From: Gnetum montanum
Taxonomy: Eukaryota; Streptophyta; Gnetopsida; Gnetales; Gnetaceae
DNA length: 64,000 nt
Reading direction: 5' to 3'
NCBI GenBank assembly: GCA_015680685.1
Contig: MNCI01025533.1
Coordinates: 10,007-74,006, forward strand
Shown: in pieces, positions 23,184 through 34,706 of the stretch
How positions within the stretch are numbered: the first letter of the stretch is position 1
Layout: every line of letters starts with the position of its first letter
The notes under the pieces: model-generated
The model's input: only the letters and a program-made list of their open reading frames with translations
What the model was told of the DNA's origin: nothing
Database searches by the model: none
Translations under genes and position numbers: made by a program

Positions 23184-23990
23184 TGATGATTCATGTTTTG
23201 ACTAGCTCTAATATCAAATATCTGATATTAGAGCCCAAGATGTCATGTCAAATATCTGATATCACAGGGTATATGGAAACCTTTAAATATAGTGCTCAAG
23301 CTCATGATTTTCATATTAGTTTTTGTCATAGATAGCAAAGCTCTTGTAGTTTATTTTCTCTAAACTTAGAATATTTTCTAAGTGCCTGCAGCAGGAGTCT
23401 AAGTGTGTACAGATCTTTATTCGAACACTAACATACCTAAGCACAACAATGTGATGGAAATAAAAATGAACCCTTTCAATCATGCACTAAGAATAGATTA
23501 TTGTTTCTTTGATGCATTTAATATTCATGCACTTTAATTAAGCAATTACTTTTTAGTTGTTAATGAACAGAAACATGACCACTTCAAGCATACATGTAGT
23601 AGTTGGTAACCTAAAAATGCTTAACGTTTGGTAACCCAACAATGCTACATGCATTTAGGATGTGTCTAGAGAGTGGAAATGGGTACTTGTGTTAGGCTAG
23701 CTAGGCAATAGATCAAGTAGATTTTAAATTCCTAAAACTTTCATTCTTATCTTAGATTATTAAAATTTTAAAACACAAAATGATAAAAATCATTTTCCTG
23801 AATTACACTTAAACCATATCCTTGAGGTTCACAAGTGTAGTTGGGAAGACAATGAACATTCTTAATGCCCATTTCCCTTCCTAGAGTATTAGTGTAATGG
23901 AGAACTATATGTCCACGAAATTCAATTGGATCATGTGTGAACACCTTAGTGATTTGTATGGTTGGCATAGGGGTACCTCACCACTCATCA
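23184..23990 (+). repeat. 3' LTR of element A
   Basis: TGATGATTCATG...CCACTCATCA, 807 bp, colinear with 14361-15201. The TATA box is degraded (TTTAAATATAG near 23283). attgt follows at 23991-23995 as target duplication. Confidence 0.9.
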
Positions 23991-24787
23991 ATTGTAAAAT
24001 GCTATTTTCAAGCATGTGATGATATGAAATGGATATTTACAAATAAGGAATGAATATTCTTTTGATTTGTGCATTTTTTTATGTTAAACTACTAGGCTGG
24101 CTACAAACATCTTGGTTAGTGATTATCTAAAGACAATAGGATAAGATTTTGTTACAAGAAAAACCTATTTGTATAAATATTATCAATGATCAACCATATT
24201 TTCATTAGAAAACTTTTAAGATCATACATTCCTTATCCAACCTTGAAAATATTTTAGTTTTCTTTTTAAAACCTTATCCTATGAATGCAAAATATCATAT
24301 TTTTATGAGTCCTATACTAACTTGTACTAGAGTTGTGATTTAGTTGTGGAGGAGTAAAAAAAAAAAAAATTTGAAAAATTTTGTAATGCATAAAAACAAG
24401 AGAAACTAAGGTAACATGAAATAAATTTAATGATTCAGGATGTCAACATGCTTAAATTTAGTTTTTATATATGATCTTATATGAGAAAAGCCCGAGATAG
24501 GTTATTAAGTCAAATTTTCTTTATAACCCAAGCACTAGTAAATTTTTATTTTGATCACTAATGTAGATGACACCTAAGAGACCACATAAAATGATGCAAA
24601 GATGAAGGTAGAAGATGAGATGTGAACTTATGCAAGAGTAGGAAGAATCCAAAGAAAGTAATAATAAACCTAATACTCCAATGTCTATAGAAATTGTCAA
24701 AACATATTTGGAAGAAAAGAGATCCTTGAACTAATATGAACTAATATATGTCCATTTTGTCGTAATTCAAAATGATGGATAAATAAC
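23991..24787 (+). other. D interior between A and B, with start of the additional ORF
   Basis: Continuation of D. An acceptor-like TTTGATCACTAATGTAG (AG at 24565-24566) is followed at once by ATG 24567, reading MTPKRPHKMMQR before stops. This mirrors the F arrangement (acceptor, then MAPRLKF). A/T runs such as 24357-24370 occur. Most of the ORF is missing, since only about 460 bp remain before the D 3' LTR once B is removed. Confidence 0.45.
24783..24787 (+). repeat. Target-site duplication of B, left copy
   Basis: ataac, identical to 33648-33652 on the other side of element B. Confidence 0.8.
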
Positions 24788-25635
24788 TAATGAGTGGTGA
24801 GGTACCCATACACCTAGCCATACAGATCACAAGCATTCACACATGATCAAGTCAAATTTTGCAGACCTTAAGTCCCTAAGTACACTAGTTCTAGGACATG
24901 AAGTCTAATCATGATGATTGTTTTCTTCTTAACTACACTTGTGGAAACTAATTATATGGTTAAGTGTAATTGAGGCACATGATTTTTATTATTCTATATT
25001 TTATTCATCTATGATTAACAAGTTTAAACTCAATTTATAAATCAATTTAACTAATATAATTACTAATTAATAACTAACTATCCTAACATAAGTATCCAGT
25101 CCCACTTTCCATGCACATTCTAGGTTACCAAATGTTAAGCATTGATAGGATTACCAAGCATCATACACGTGCTCGAAGTGGTTGTACTTATGTGCTTAAT
25201 TAACTACTATTTAATCTAGCTGGCTTACTTTAGCTTAATTACTAGAAACAGTAAATGAAATTTCGTAGAACATTAAATGCATGAATAAAATATTTACGCT
25301 ATCCAAGGGGCTATAAGGTTTGATTAGAAACCTTGTCTTTATTTTTGCACACACAATCGTGCTTAGGTATAATAGCACTGTACACTCAATGAATCCTACT
25401 GTAGTTACTTTGGAAAATATTCTAACTTTGTAGAGAATAAACTACAAGAGCTCTATTGTGCTATGATAAAAATACTACCCAAACTGTGTGCCCAAGCATT
25501 ATATTTAGAGGTTGACATACATCCCATGATATTGAATATTTGACATTACTTCTTGGGAACTGATGTCATGTACTTGATATCAGGGCTCTGATATTAGATA
25601 TTCAATATTGAAGCTAGGAAAAATATGATTCATCA
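24788..25635 (-). repeat. 3' LTR of element B
   Basis: On the minus strand TGATGAATCATATTT (from 25635) to ...CCACTCATTA (24788), 848 bp. It is preceded on the minus strand by the polypurine tract agttgtgggggta (25636-25648). Its TATA box is eroded (CTCTAAATATAATG). Confidence 0.9.
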
Positions 25636-27840
25636 TACCCCCACAACTAAATGAAAATTTTTCCTTGAGTGAATAAGAGGAGAAATAAGTTCCTTACAAA
25701 TATATTGGAAAGCTATGGGATTATTGACTGACATACAAAATGACACAGACAAAATAGACATACTTGAAGTGCCCAAGTGTATGGATTTACAATATTTTAT
25801 AAAATTGGATGTTCATGACAATAAAATTAAGCACCTTGGACAAAACTAACATCCAACTGCTCTAGCAGCTAAAGAGTAAGAAAAAAGATCTAATGATCAT
25901 GAATAGTCCTCATTGCATGTGCTTATGTGTCTTCCTTGGTGAAGAAAATCCGACTTCCAGTCCACACTTCCCACTATAATCAAAACAAAATGGTGGATTA
26001 GTGTACAATGTGTAACAGATAACTTTTAAGTACCTTGTCTCATCAATGGTTACACTTGACTAGGTTGTGATTATGGTGGATTAATTACTTTAATGGTGTT
26101 ATTAGGAAGACTAAAAAATAGGGTGACATGGATAAGCGATTCATTATTACATTCTAAAAAGTCCAACATGATGAAATGCTTGAAGAGGGTTTAAGAATTC
26201 ACAATAATAAAAAGAGGGTTTTACTGAAAAATGTTGTGAAGATGCACATAATTGAATGTCGTTGATGAGACACACAAAGGAATTGATTGTGAAAATGTCT
26301 AATGATAAAGAACTTAACTAACCCAACCAAAAGGTATGCAAGTGGTTCCTCCCCAAAGTAGTCACATGTCCTTTATTATCCATGCACAACCTCAAACCAA
26401 GGAGTCCATGGATCCCATGGATGATTAATGGTTATGAAAAGTTAAGTACAAAAACCTAGAAGAAAATACCTAAGAATTTCAACACATCAAGCAAATAAAT
26501 CCATGCACAACCTCAAACCAAGGAATCCATGGACCCCATGGATGATTAATGGTTATGAAAAGTTAAGTACAAAAACCTAGAGGAAAATACCTAAGATTTC
26601 AACACATCAAGCCAAGACATCAAACAAGAACATGAACACCAATCGTAAGGTGAGGCATGGAACGAAGAGATGGATGAGAGTGTGTGTGTGTGGAATAAAT
26701 TTTTTAGTTAAGTTTACATGAAGTCCCTTGTGAATTTTGTGGTTAAATGACTTGACAAAATCCATCCTTAGTCCAGAACAAAACCAACCAACCACATTTA
26801 CTAGTTTCACATCACCACTCGAAGACTGGTTCACCCCCTTGAGACATAAGAGTGCTTCCATAGAACAACCACCATTTCTTATTTTAAGAAGAAAAGAGAA
26901 GTAGGAAGTGAGAGAGGGCCTTAGCTAGAGGGAACCTTCAAGCATGGGTAACATGTCTTTCTAGTTCCATAACCAGTGCTTGTAACGCATTTATTTTGTC
27001 TAAGTGTGCTTTTAATTTCTTGTTTTTCTTTTTTTTGCTAATATGGGAACCACACCATGCAATGAATTATTCAACTTCCTATAATTGATTGACATGAAAT
27101 GATAAGAAATCCATAAAAACACACATGCATCCAAGAAGAAAGACACAAAGAGTACCAAGCCCCCTTGAAGTCACACCCTATTCAAACCTTTGAATCCTTT
27201 TTGAGTCTAGAAAATACTAAGATCATAAGTTTATTAGGGTTTTATTAATGAAAAAGGAACCTCATAATTCTAGAACAAGGAAAATCATAGAATTTGTGGA
27301 TGGGTGTATGTTGTGGACTCACTTCCTATTTCATGAAAAAGAAACCATATCTAGTTATCAATAACAAAATTAAAGCTAGAATCTAGACACCAACAATTAA
27401 ATAACTAGATAGGACATGCCCACATCAAAAAAACCACACTGTACCTAGTTGGCACTAAGGCATTTTATTATTAAAAAACAACAATAAAATCACATCAAAA
27501 TAAAGAAAATTATACAAGAGACTATAAAATATGTAAGAAAGATAAAACATACTAACAATGTTGTAAAACAAAAATTGGAAAAGATTAAAAATGTAAAAAC
27601 AAAGAGGCCTAAGATAAAGAAGGTGTAAAACAAAAAGTTGTAAAAGTAATAAGGTGTAAAAAAAATGTGTAGAAAAAAAATATGAAAAACTAAGGATTTT
27701 CTTATATAGTTAGCATGGATGACCATCTCCCTCACAACGAAGATGAAAGGAGGAGATCCAAAAGATTTAGTGTGGTTGTCCTTCCAATGAGAGATTTATT
27801 GCACTAGCTTGTCTAGGATCATGGAAAGGTTTGACTTGTG
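25636..27840 (-). other. Polypurine tract and post-integrase spacer of element B
   Basis: PPT at 25636-25648. A GATTATAG acceptor-like site (minus, AG at 25974-25975) is followed by only about 330 bp before the PPT, so no additional ORF is present. There is a 121-bp tandem duplication at 26380-26612. The A-rich plus strand at 27480-27700 is the T-rich spacer also seen in A and C; the ORF it creates is not a gene. A gtgtgtgtgtgtg run is at 26680-26692. Confidence 0.6.
26380..26612 (-). repeat. 121-bp tandem duplication in B spacer
   Basis: Copy 1 is 26380-26500 and copy 2 starts at 26501 with the same ccatgcacaacctcaaacc. About 113 bp are shared with only a handful of differences (gagtcc/aatcc, gatccc/accccc, agaaga/agagga, a one-base indel). 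The copies are far more alike than the two LTRs of B, so the duplication came after insertion. A and C have a single copy of the matching block. Confidence 0.85.
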
Positions 27841-28530
27841 TGTTAACCAGCTCTTGTTAAGACGTTAGTTATTTCCCTATTTGTAATCTCATTACCTTGG
27901 GGGTGATAGGGTGTTGTTAGTTTATGTTCAACCCCCAAGCATTGCATGAGATTTCAAAAGGTGGTGCCTAAAAATTAGGTTCCATTCTTAGAAATTAATG
28001 CATGTGGCACACCAAACCTACTTACAACATTCTATTGTACAAACCAAGTAGTAGCAGAAGATGTACAGTTGGTGACGGTTACTACTTCTACCCATTTCAT
28101 ACAATAGTCAACAATGACTATGATGTATGCCTTTCCATTTGACATGTGCATGATGGGATCCATGAACTCAATGCCCAAAATGTTAAAGGGTTTCAGTGTT
28201 TGGATCTACTACTAAGGTCCCTCCATGAAAGCTGTCATTCCACCATCTTGTTGGCAGTGTTCACAAGAATGGATAAATTGATGAGCATCCCTAAAAAGTA
28301 TTGGCCAATAATACCTTGCCATTAGGATTTTAATGACTATGCATCTCCCAACACAATGGTCTCCACAAGGACCTTCATGAGCATCCTAGAGAACACATAG
28401 TTGATAAGCATCAGGAACACATGAATGAGCCAGGCCATCAATGCACACCTTATAGAGGTGTCCATTGATCTCCATGAAGCATTTCACTTGGTGAAGAAAC
28501 TATTATTTCTTTCAATGGTCTAACCTTTGT
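27841..28530 (-). pseudogene. Integrase of element B, C-terminus deleted
   Basis: The zinc-binding domain reads HEGPCGDHCVGRC near 28390-28345 and SCEHCQQDGG near 28270-28240, keeping H-x-H-like and C-x2-C. The core keeps the first Asp (VDYCMKW, near 28100), has Lys for the second (ISKNGT, near 27990), and lacks about 9-12 bases around the Glu (HPQGNE-ITNRE, near 27880). At about 27850 the frame (VLTRAG) jumps to the sequence that in A follows the GPY module, a deletion of about 0.47 kb. Confidence 0.75.
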
Positions 28531-29050
28531 GGCATCTATTCAGTGAGAAGATAGGTAAGAATGTCATCATACCATTTATGCTTAGTGGAAAATTGTTTAG
28601 TTCTAGCATCAGCAAAGATGAGTTCATCAGATAATAGATCAAATAGTGGGCTTTTCTCCTCTTTTTTGTCCCATCTCTATTGAGACAAGTGGCCAATGAC
28701 CACATTCTCAGTTCCCTTTTAATCAACCATCATAAGATCAAATTCCTGCAAGATCGCCAACCACCATATGACATAGGGGCTTACTATTGGCTTGTTTATC
28801 AGGAAGCAAATTACACTATGATCCATGTACACAAACACTTTGTATCCAAGCACATAGTGCCTGAACCTCTTTAGAGCAAACACCACTACCATCAATTCCT
28901 TTTCTATGGTGGTGTACTTTAGTTGGGCATCCACAATGCTTTAGATTGCTTAGTGGATGTAATATGGACATTTCTTATCATCCAAAAACATAAGCATAGA
29001 TCCCAAAGCATAATTTGATTATCCATCATAACATGAAATGGTCTAAACCA
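28531..29050 (-). pseudogene. RNase H of element B
   Basis: A 71-codon open stretch (28719-28934) reads YTTIEKELMVVVFALKRFRH then YVLGYKVFVYMDHSVICFL, the class I RNase H core with the catalytic Glu of EKEL and Asp of MDHS. The first Asp segment (xxDASNYALG) lies upstream near 29000-29030, where plus-strand tttgattatccatc suggests decay. The linker to INT follows. Activity would degrade the RNA template during reverse transcription. Confidence 0.75.
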
Positions 29051-29944
29051 ATCAGGTGCCTATAGAATTGAAATTTCTACAAGTTTCTACTTGAGGCTCT
29101 AGAATGCCTCAACTAATGATTTTGCGATCTCAGAGAAATTATCTATAAATATCTAGTAGTAGCTAGTGTGTCCAAGGAATGATGGAACATTTTTAAAATT
29201 TCTAGTTGGTGAGTGATTCCTTGGATGACCCTTATCTTTTCAGGGTCAACCTCAATTCTTGCTTATGGGATTCTATGCCCTAATACAATGTCCTCCTAGA
29301 CCATCAAATGACTCTTTTTCCACTTGATTCACAAGTTTTTTTCCACACATCTTTTATGTACCTTCTTAAGGTAGTCCAAGGCTTTCTCAAATGTATCTCC
29401 ATATGTGGAGAAGTCATCCATGAAGACTTCCACCCTACTACCTATCTATTGCTAAAAAATACCTAAAACTAGACATTGGAATGTAGCAGGGGCATCACAC
29501 AAACAAAAAGGCACCTTGCAATATGCAAAGGTCCCCTAAGGACTCGTGAATGTTGTTTTGGTCTAGTCCTCTAATGTAATCTAGATTTGGTTATAGCCAC
29601 TATAACCATCTAGAAAACTATAATAGTAATGCCCATATATGGTGTCCAACACCTGATCAACAAATGGCAATGAAAAGTAATATTTGAATGTTTCCATATT
29701 CAATAGCCAAAAATTAATGTAGACCTACCACTTGCCACCTTTCTTCAGCATAATCAAAAGTGGGCTAACCCACTCACTATCCTCAATGGGATAGATAAAC
29801 CCCACCTTGAGGAGTTGTTCAATTTCCTCTTTGACGATCAACTTCAATTTGGGGTTTAACTACCATTATGGCTATCTCTTTGGCTTCATGGCCAGATCAT
29901 TGTAAATACAATGCTAGCATATCCTAGGATCCATCCCTGTGAGT
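29051..29944 (-). pseudogene. Reverse transcriptase of element B
   Basis: The minus strand shows LKLIVKEEIEQLLKVGFIYP (about 29860-29800), a G-G-K-W substrate-side motif near 29735, the F-M-D-D active-site box at 29413-29424 (VEVFMDDFSTYG) and the GIEVDPEKIRVIQGI thumb motif near 29260-29215. Stops come mainly from TGG/CAG decay. It is colinear with A and C. Confidence 0.75.
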
Positions 29945-30340
29945 TTAGGACATGACTAAGCAAAGGTTGCTAATCACCTTTAATAGCATCAGTTTCTTCT
30001 CAAAAGTAAGATTTGCATTGATTATTACCAGCTTCCCATGTTTCAAGAAAGCATATTTCATGCTAGTAGATAGGCTTTTTAACTCAAGGGACTCTTGTTT
30101 AAAATGTTCAAGAATTTCCAACTCTCCCCAATAGATATCATCATTTTCATTATTAGAGAGTTGGTGATGAACTTGCTCTAGTTCATCAATGCCTATGACA
30201 TAAGCACATGTTAGGATCTCAATCAGTTCCATGCACATTGTGCTACTTTTAGGATCAATGGTCAACCACTGGGTACCATCTTGTTTTATGGCTCTTACAT
30301 ATAGACAACTTTAAATATCTACTTCATGTGCACACTTCCT
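29945..30340 (-). pseudogene. PR-RT linker of element B
   Basis: An uninterrupted 106-codon segment (29945-30265) reads ELEQVHHQLSNNENDDIYWG, then ELKSLSTSMKYAFLKHGKLV. This is the acidic connector also found in A and C between protease and RT. It is the best preserved copy of that linker in the window and the ATG is internal, not a true start. No catalytic motif. Confidence 0.65.
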
Positions 30341-30900
30341 ACATGTGGAAATAAATGCTTTTTTTACATACCAGAGTTTCTACACACAATTGCACCTAGT
30401 ATCATTGTACATGATGCATGGAACTCCGTTCTTCTTAGTCTCTCCAAATGCATTTTCCTTAGATATCTCTAAGGAAAAATCTCTGATGCCCATTCTTGCA
30501 TCAATAGTGCTTAGCCAAGCCCTTCCCATGATGATTAGGAAGTCCCCCTTATAGTCCTCAACCTTGATTACTAGGAAATCAGTAGGATAGGACCACCTAT
30601 AGATAATGATCACAATGTCTTCCATCAATCCCAATGGAACAATAATGGAATGCTCCATTAATTCTAATCAAATATTTCTCTTCTTGAGATGTGGAAGGTT
30701 CCAAGTAGTATACATCTTATGAGAGATCAAGTTCACACTAGAACCTAAATCAAGAAGATCTTTACATGGTTCATTTCCAGCAATCTATAAATAGATAAGA
30801 GGACTCCCAAGATTAACTAATTTTCTAGGAAGGTTTCTGACCTAGATCCAATTAGATATAACATGTGTAAGCATAATAGTATGGATTCTAGGTGATATTT
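30341..30900 (-). pseudogene. Aspartic protease of element B
   Basis: The active-site region, near 30765-30725, reads CKDLLDLGSSVNLISHKMY: D-L-G in place of D-[ST]-G. It is followed by the open frame 30380-30658 with IIVPLGLMEDIVIIIYRWSY, then FLIIMGRAWLSTIDARMG, the flap/terminal motif. The middle Thr/Ser-to-Leu change would be expected to impair catalysis. Order and spacing equal those of A and C. Confidence 0.75.
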
Positions 30901-32607
30901 GGTTTGAAGGAGACTCAAATGGATTAGAGTTAGAGGAAGACAGAGAAACAAACTTGCTAGCCATAGGTGTATTTGTGGGTTTAGGTGGGCTATTGGGTCC
31001 GAAAAAGCATCTTTTTCATGTTCTAGTGTCTCAACCATTCAGTTGATGAACCGGTTGAAGATTGACAACCCTAGTAGCATTGCATTATTATGGCTACACT
31101 AGAAGTTCACCTACATGGATGGAGCAAGTGGTACCTCCATTTTCTTTTGCACTTTCTCATTTTCTCAACTCTCGTTCTTTTGCCACCTGTTCAATTATTT
31201 GTTGGATTTGATGGGCTTTTAGTTTTGATAATCATCCTTGGGCATAGACTCCAAGAATTTTTCTCATTTCTAACCAAAGCCCATCTATAATATGGAAAAT
31301 TTTTCCCTATTGAGAATAACCATGGTTAGGACATCTGTGTAATAAAGAGTAATATCGGCCCATGGCAACATCCACAGACTCATGTGTTTCTTGCTTCCAA
31401 CCCTAGATCTACCTTCTCAAATTGGGCACTCAAGAATATGTTTGATATTTATCATTAAATAGTTCTAGCATTGTATCCTACTATTTAATAGATTCTAGTT
31501 CCAAGGACTTGTACTAGCTTTCTGCTTCTTTAATGAGTGTCCTGGGAAATAACTTAAGCTTTTTCTAGTCATTTTCTATATTTTCTAAGGCACAGGCATC
31601 ATGAAAGCCTAAAGATGGTTCTACAAATCTGAGTTATATCCTCCTTTGAACTTTGGAATGTTGTTCATGTTTAGCCTCTTAATCCAATTGTTCCTTATGT
31701 GCCTTATAGGAATTCTCACCACCTTTGCGATGTCTAGCATGCACTAGGTAGTGAGCAAAGGCTCATCATAGCCTTGATCCTAATGCCTACAATGCTTTCT
31801 ACTACCACTTCATTCATAACGATAGGCCTCTCTTAAATGCCTGCACCCTAGGTCTTGACTTGCCTGACAATCCCTATGATCACCTCAATCCTATCAATAA
31901 CCTCCATCACAATTGTGCCCCTTATGGTTGCATTCAAAGCTACAAGTAAAAGAACATGATGACAAAGTTAAAAAGGAAAGAGGACTAGCACCATCAGAGT
32001 TCCTGCCACCTCCTCTTTGGTGGTCATGGCCATGATCATGATCATTTTTCTTATCTTCACTCTCCTCCTTTGATCCCCCTTTGTCATTGGATCCATTCTT
32101 TCCAAAACTAGGATTATGGATTATGGACTATAAGTTTTGGTTTTGACCTCCTTGACCAAAGTCAAAGAGAGGAGTTTTACTGAATAAAAACCCCCATTGA
32201 AGGGTTATCCACTATCTTTTTTGGTACATTAGATATGGGAAATCATTGAACCACATCCCCTTCACTAATTTGTAGTACTACTCTATTTGTCAATCCCTTA
32301 GATGTTGTGCATCAGTGGGATGATAATCCCTAGCATCACTATCCTACACAACATACTTACCATGTAGCTCCTAGAGGCCTAATTGCATAAGAGTTTGTTG
32401 GAGCATCATAGGAATAGATTGATCGAAAAAAAACACAATGTTTCGCTCCATGTCTCACCATCACACTAGTTCATCCTAGTGTAGGATGAAGGTGAAATTG
32501 GGTACATACTCATCAGGATTAGCATATACAACTCTGTATTGTTGGGGCACCTACTGATTTACTCTATCAAACTTGGACAGAGAATCACTCTTGTGAGAAG
32601 AAGACAT
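30901..32607 (-). pseudogene. gag of element B
   Basis: ATG at 32607-32605, MSSSHKSDSLSKFDRVNQ, then QQYRVVYANPDEYVPNFTF and SDARDYHPTDAQHLRD. A capsid-like core aligns to A and C. The Asp/His/Gly-rich basic segment (HDHGHDHQRGGG-like, about 32060-32000) is present. The P/Q-rich linker and the nucleocapsid knuckle region before PR look shortened: only about 0.5 kb separates capsid-like text from PR, against about 1 kb in A and C. Many stops. Confidence 0.65.
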
Positions 32608-32750
32608 CTTGTATTAGAGAACAAAAAATGTAATGTGCTTTCTCATAATTGTTGTAGTTATTTTAATGTATGATATGACTTTAGGTTTCATTCCAATGAT
32701 GGTAAATAATTTTTACTAAATCCTAGGTAGCGCATGTAACCAACAAAAGA

Positions 32751-32768
32751 TCCCTGAAAATAGTGCCA
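32751..32768 (-). promoter_or_regulatory. Primer-binding site of B, decayed
   Basis: The minus strand reads tggcactattttcaggga next to the LTR end; compare TGGCGCCATTGCCGGGGA. The GGC..C start is kept and the rest has eroded. Confidence 0.65.
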
Positions 32769-32769
32769 A

Positions 32770-33647
32770 TGATGAGCGACGAGGTACCCCTACATCCAAC
32801 CATACAAATAAAAAGCATTCATGCATGATCTGATCAAATTCTTCAAACCTTAAGTCCCTAAGTATATTGGTTCTAGGCCATGAAATTTAATCATGATTTT
32901 TTTTCTTCTCAACTACACTTATGGAGCCTAATTGTATGGCTAAGTGTAATTAAGGCACATGATTTTTATTATTTTATATTTTATTCATCTATAATTAACA
33001 AGTTAAAACTCTATTTATAAAATAATTTAACTAATCTAATTACTAATTAATAACTAACTATGCTAACATGAGTATCTGATCCCAATTTTCGTGCATATCC
33101 TAAACACATATACCATTACTAGGTTACCAAACGTTAACCATTGCTAGGATTACCAAGCATCATACAAATGCTCAAAGTGTTCATACATATGTGCTTAATT
33201 AACTATCATTTAATCTAGTTGATTTAGCTTAGCTTAATTACTAGAAATAATAAATTAAGTTCAATAGAACATTAAATGCATGAATAAAATATTTAAGCTA
33301 GCCAAGGCCCTGCAAGGTTTGATTAAAATGCTTGTCTTTATTACTGCACACATTGTCATTCTTAGGTACAACAGTGCTCAAATAAATATCCATACACTCA
33401 ATGACCCCTCCTATGGGCACTTTAGAAAATATTCTAACTTTGGAGAGATGAAACTATAAGAGCTCTGTTGTGCTATGACAAAACTACTATCCAAACTGTG
33501 TGCCCAAGCACTATATTTATAGGTCAGCACACATCTTGCAATATCAGATATTCAACATTGCTTCTTAGGCCTTAATATCGTGTACCTGATATTAGGGCTT
33601 TGATGTTGAATATCCGATATTAGAGCTAGGCAATATATGATTCATCA
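32770..33647 (-). repeat. 5' LTR of element B
   Basis: The minus strand runs TGATGAATCATAT (from 33647) to ...TCGCTCATCA (32770), 878 bp. TATA box (minus, TATAAATAT) at 33513-33521. The GATATC-like repeats of U3 are at 33540-33625. Flank 33648-33652 ataac is the right copy of the target duplication. Confidence 0.9.
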
Positions 33648-33905
33648 ATAACCTATGCTACTAAGATGATAACATCTGTAATAAATTAGTTGTAATAATT
33701 TTGTTATGATGTAATATTTGAACAAAGGCTAGGTACTTCGAGATTTTTTTGAATGAGGTACTTGAAATTTTGTCATATAGTTAGATTAGTCTTGATCACC
33801 TCATAAATTTTATACCTAGACTTCATTCATTTTTTACAACTCAAGGGTAAGGACTTCATCCATTTTATGGAACTCAGGATGCATTTTTGATTAGTTATGA
33901 GGATA
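33648..33905 (+). other. D 3' UTR and PPT
   Basis: Continuation of D after B: ends ctcaagggtaaggacttcatcc...gttatgaggata (PPT about 33889-33905), the decayed equivalent of the ...gaggatgagttttcattcagttgtgggggta that closes F, A and C. Confidence 0.55.
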
Positions 33906-34690
33906 TGATGAAACATCAAAGACCCTATTTTGGCCAACTTAAGGCTAACATGACATTTCAATGGAAAATGTTAAAACAACTCTTACGTTGGAATTTATGA
34001 GTTCAAGTAGTTGGTTTAGTTGCCTATAAATAAGTGTAACTTGATAGCACATAGAGCATGATTTTAGATACAATAGATATATTCTTATAGTTTTATTTTT
34101 CAATTTTTAACAATCAATAACTACTCATAATGTGTATTTGAGTTAGTTTTCTGAAATCCTTATTTGAGTGGTTATGTCTAGATGTATCCACAAATAATAA
34201 TAAAGACTAAGATTAATTTTTTCACATTGCAACACTTTGACTTAAATTAGATCTACCATTTTGCACTTTATTTAAATGTAAGTAAATACTTGATTTTGTA
34301 TAATGTTTTCATTTACATTTATATTTGTAATTAGTAAAGGAAAATGAGTATGCCAAGACCTCAAGTGCTAATTATGGTTCACTTGGTTACCTAACAACTA
34401 GTTGACTTCATACATCTAATACTTGATTAGCTTGGCTATCCAAAAATTAATACACAAATCCAAAAGTGTTCTAGTAAGTTGATGGAGTAGATATTCATTT
34501 CACCTAGGGCTTTACCTTTACTTGTACTTATACATAGCTTTAGTTTATGAACATTTCTACTTGTAATCAATTTATATTTTTACTTAATATGATCCAAACA
34601 ATGTCATTGCCCATGTATCACAATCATTTTTTACCATACATCATGATTCCACTACAATATGACTAGGAAGATAATTACATATAATTGACC
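33906..34690 (+). repeat. 3' LTR of element D, left part
   Basis: Starts TGATGAAACATC after the PPT and has CTATAAATAAGTG near 34023-34035. Its second half is colinear with 9755-10183. It is broken at 34690 by the LINE and resumes at 47749. The joined length, about 890 bp, fits the family. Confidence 0.7.
34677..34690 (+). repeat. LINE target-site duplication, left copy
   Basis: acatataattgacc, against acatataatcaacc at 47735-47748: 12 of 14 identical, both differences transitions. The length is typical of LINE target-primed insertion rather than LTR integration. Confidence 0.75.
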
Positions 34691-34693
34691 TGT

Positions 34694-34706
34694 CATCATC
34701 ATCATC
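34694..34706 (-). repeat. 3' tail of the RTE LINE
   Basis: catcatcatcatc on the plus strand, i.e. a short GATGATGAT tail on the minus strand at the 3' end. RTE elements end in short simple repeats rather than poly(A). Confidence 0.7.

Larger units (their letters stand above)
14361..23990 (+). mobile_element. Element A: Athila-like LTR retrotransposon, decayed, inserted in D
   Basis: Complete structure: LTR, primer site, gag, PR, RT, INT, spacer, PPT, LTR, 9.63 kb, flanked by a 5-bp duplication. The tRNA-Asp-type primer site, the domain order PR-RT-RNase H-INT and the CX2CX3H-type gag knuckle (clear in sister element C) place it in the Athila group of Ty3/gypsy. About 0.3 kb of RNase H is deleted and the gag ATG has become ATA. 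The integrase stretch 20330-20659 is the only long open segment. Confidence 0.85.
24788..33647 (-). mobile_element. Element B: Athila-like LTR retrotransposon, minus strand, inserted in D
   Basis: Complete LTR-to-LTR unit of 8.86 kb flanked by a perfect 5-bp duplication (ataac). Same subfamily as A and C. Order on the minus strand: 5' LTR, primer site, gag, PR, RT, RNase H, INT, spacer, PPT, 3' LTR. RNase H is well preserved but the integrase C-terminus is deleted. Removing B rejoins D sequence. Confidence 0.88.

Noticed and set aside
27490-27735. Phe-rich, membrane-like ORF on the minus strand.
   Set aside because: It is the T-rich post-integrase spacer of B; the same T-rich block exists non-coding in A (21280-21480) and C (43005-43180).
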